Below are positions 4,743 through 5,683 of a stretch of 5,683 nt of DNA, one piece after another (within the stretch, counting starts at the first letter, position 1; each line of letters starts with the position of its first letter). The translations under genes were made by a program, and so were the position numbers. The notes under the pieces are model-generated. The model did not search any database. It had not been told where the DNA came from and saw only the letters and a program-made list of their open reading frames with translations. This DNA is from Promethearchaeota archaeon (lineage in GTDB: Archaea > Asgardarchaeota > Lokiarchaeia > Sigynarchaeales > SOKP01), in assembly GCA_019894875.1 (NCBI GenBank), contig JAGXNR010000165.1, positions 1 through 5,683 of the forward strand. Direction: 5' to 3'.

Positions 4743-5683
4743 TTAGTCAACCATAGGATAAGATCCTAATATTTTATACCAAATCACATTATCGTTCATT
4801 TGTTCAAATATTTTAATGATTTTTGGTTCATCCTTATCAGCCTCAAAATCCATTAGAAAAATGTATTCCCAACGACCTTTCCTACGAGGACGAGATTCGA
4901 TTTTTAATAAATTAATATTTGCATCTGCGTAAATCTTCAATACTCGATATAAGGAACCGGGAGTATGTTTTGTGACAAAAACTATGGAAGTCTTGATTTT
5001 TCCCTTTTTCAGTTCGTTTAATCGTTTAGAGATAATGAGAAATCTAGTAAAATTCAAGGGATTATCTTCAATATTGGAACTCAGTACTTTTAATTCATAA
5101 ATTTGACTTGAAAATTCAGTTCCAATTGCTGCATATGATTCATCATTCAATTCTTTAACTTTTCTGGCTGCTTCAGCAGTAGAGTTTACACTAATCAAAG
5201 TAGAATTTGGTAAATTTGTTTTAATCCAAGTCTTTGATTGAGCAAAGGCTTGAGGGTGAGAAATAATTGTTTTAATTTTAGATAACTCGGAGTTTTCCAA
5301 AGAAATTAGATTTTGGATGATTCTTAACTCAATTTCCCCATAAATAATAACATTTTTCTCAATTAACAAATCAAGTGTTTCTCTAACGGTACCTTGAAGG
5401 CTATTCTCAATGGGAACGACTCCAAAATCAATTAAACCTTTTTCAATCTTTTCAAATATTTCTATAGAACTGTTAGATGTTATGAATTCTGATCCTGCTT
5501 TAGGAAAATATTCAAGAGCCGCTTGATGAGTAAAAGTTCCGTTTGGACCTAGATATCCAACCCTATTTTTTAATCCTTGAATCAATTTACTAGCACTCAT
5601 GATTTCTTTCCAAATTGCTTCTATACTTGAATTTTTAAAAACTGTTGATTTTTCATTCAATCTTTCAATAATTTCCTTTTCTC
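4743..5683 (-). CDS. pheA: Chorismate mutase-prephenate dehydratase (P-protein), 5' end beyond window
   Basis: This enzyme makes phenylpyruvate for phenylalanine synthesis: the mutase converts chorismate to prephenate, and the dehydratase removes water and CO2. Numbered from the TTG codon at 5660, the dehydratase region has VGYLGPNGTFTHQAALEYF (34-52), VPIENSLQGTV (82-92), SHPQAFAQ (134-141), NSTAEAA (159-165) and the catalytic NFTRF (203-207). A C-terminal ACT domain (about 223-295) with TPGSLYRVL (233-241) and ESRPRRKGRWEY (255-266) carries the phenylalanine-binding motifs, so feedback inhibition by Phe is expected. The gene does not start at TTG 5660. The frame stays open to the edge (EKEIIER), and EKEIIERL with SIEAIWKEIMSASKLIQ (12-28) is the end of an AroQ-type chorismate mutase domain, so about 50-70 residues are missing. 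At least 312 residues are visible. It lies 131 nt upstream of rph on the same strand, but a T tract and a TATA-like box suggest separate transcription. Confidence 0.94.
   Translation of the reverse strand, partial: EKEIIERLNEKSTVFKNSSIEAIWKEIMSASKLIQGLKNRVGYLGPNGTFTHQAALEYFPKAGSEFITSNSSIEIFEKIEKGLIDFGVVPIENSLQGTVRETLDLLIEKNVIIYGEIELRIIQNLISLENSELSKIKTIISHPQAFAQSKTWIKTNLPNSTLISVNSTAEAARKVKELNDESYAAIGTEFSSQIYELKVLSSNIEDNPLNFTRFLIISKRLNELKKGKIKTSIVFVTKHTPGSLYRVLKIYADANINLLKIESRPRRKGRWEYIFLMDFEADKDEPKIIKIFEQMNDNVIWYKILGSYPMVD

Noticed and set aside
4743..5660. Complete stand-alone prephenate dehydratase starting at TTG 5660
   Set aside because: The frame is open through to the window edge, and the first 28 residues are the end of a chorismate mutase domain, so the gene is partial.
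1..5683. CRISPR array, insertion sequence, prophage, toxin-antitoxin or defence system
   Set aside because: No spaced repeats, terminal inverted repeats, transposase or nuclease motifs are visible; all long frames are explained by glycan, tRNA-processing or phenylalanine-synthesis genes.

Overview
The window is AT-rich (roughly 30% GC by eye) prokaryotic DNA with six protein genes, two of them cut by the window edges. No start codon has a recognisable Shine-Dalgarno sequence. Several genes have a TATA-like AT box about 37-44 nt upstream of the ATG and oligo-T tracts just after the stop. The left-edge protein ends in a short two-knuckle zinc ribbon, a common archaeal add-on. Together these suggest an AT-rich archaeon with short-leader or leaderless transcripts; an Asgard/Lokiarchaeia-like lineage is a guess. 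Two genes on the right (RNase PH and a chorismate mutase-prephenate dehydratase) look bacterial in type, so an AT-rich bacterium that does not use SD sites remains possible.

Layout: (1) 1-253, C-terminal end of an unidentified + strand protein with a zinc ribbon, followed by two T8 tracts. (2) 416-1306 (+), a family 2 glycosyltransferase, meeting tail to tail with (3) 1307-2434 (-), a GT-B family 4 glycosyltransferase. Their stop codons touch with no spacer, inside an imperfect hairpin. (4) A divergent AT-rich intergenic region, then 2656-3861 (+), an extended-SDR sugar-nucleotide dehydratase/epimerase most like GDP-mannose 4,6-dehydratase, with an unusual N-terminal extension of about 70 residues. 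(5) 3841-4611 (-), RNase PH, overlapping the SDR gene tail to tail by 21 nt because of an odd hydrophobic tail that follows an A10 run. (6) 4743-5683 (-), the prephenate dehydratase and ACT regions of a P-protein, running off the right edge and still carrying the end of its chorismate mutase domain.

The left two thirds look like part of a surface-glycan or protein-glycosylation locus: two glycosyltransferases plus an enzyme that would make a deoxyhexose nucleotide donor. The right third is housekeeping (tRNA 3'-end processing and phenylalanine synthesis), so the window probably spans one edge of the glycan region. I see no CRISPR array, mobile element, tRNA or rRNA, and no convincing sign of a wholly new system. 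The most useful observations are the A10 tract that decides the RNase PH C-terminus, the zero-gap convergent junction, the SDR N-terminal extension, and the fact that the apparent TTG start of the right-edge gene is internal.
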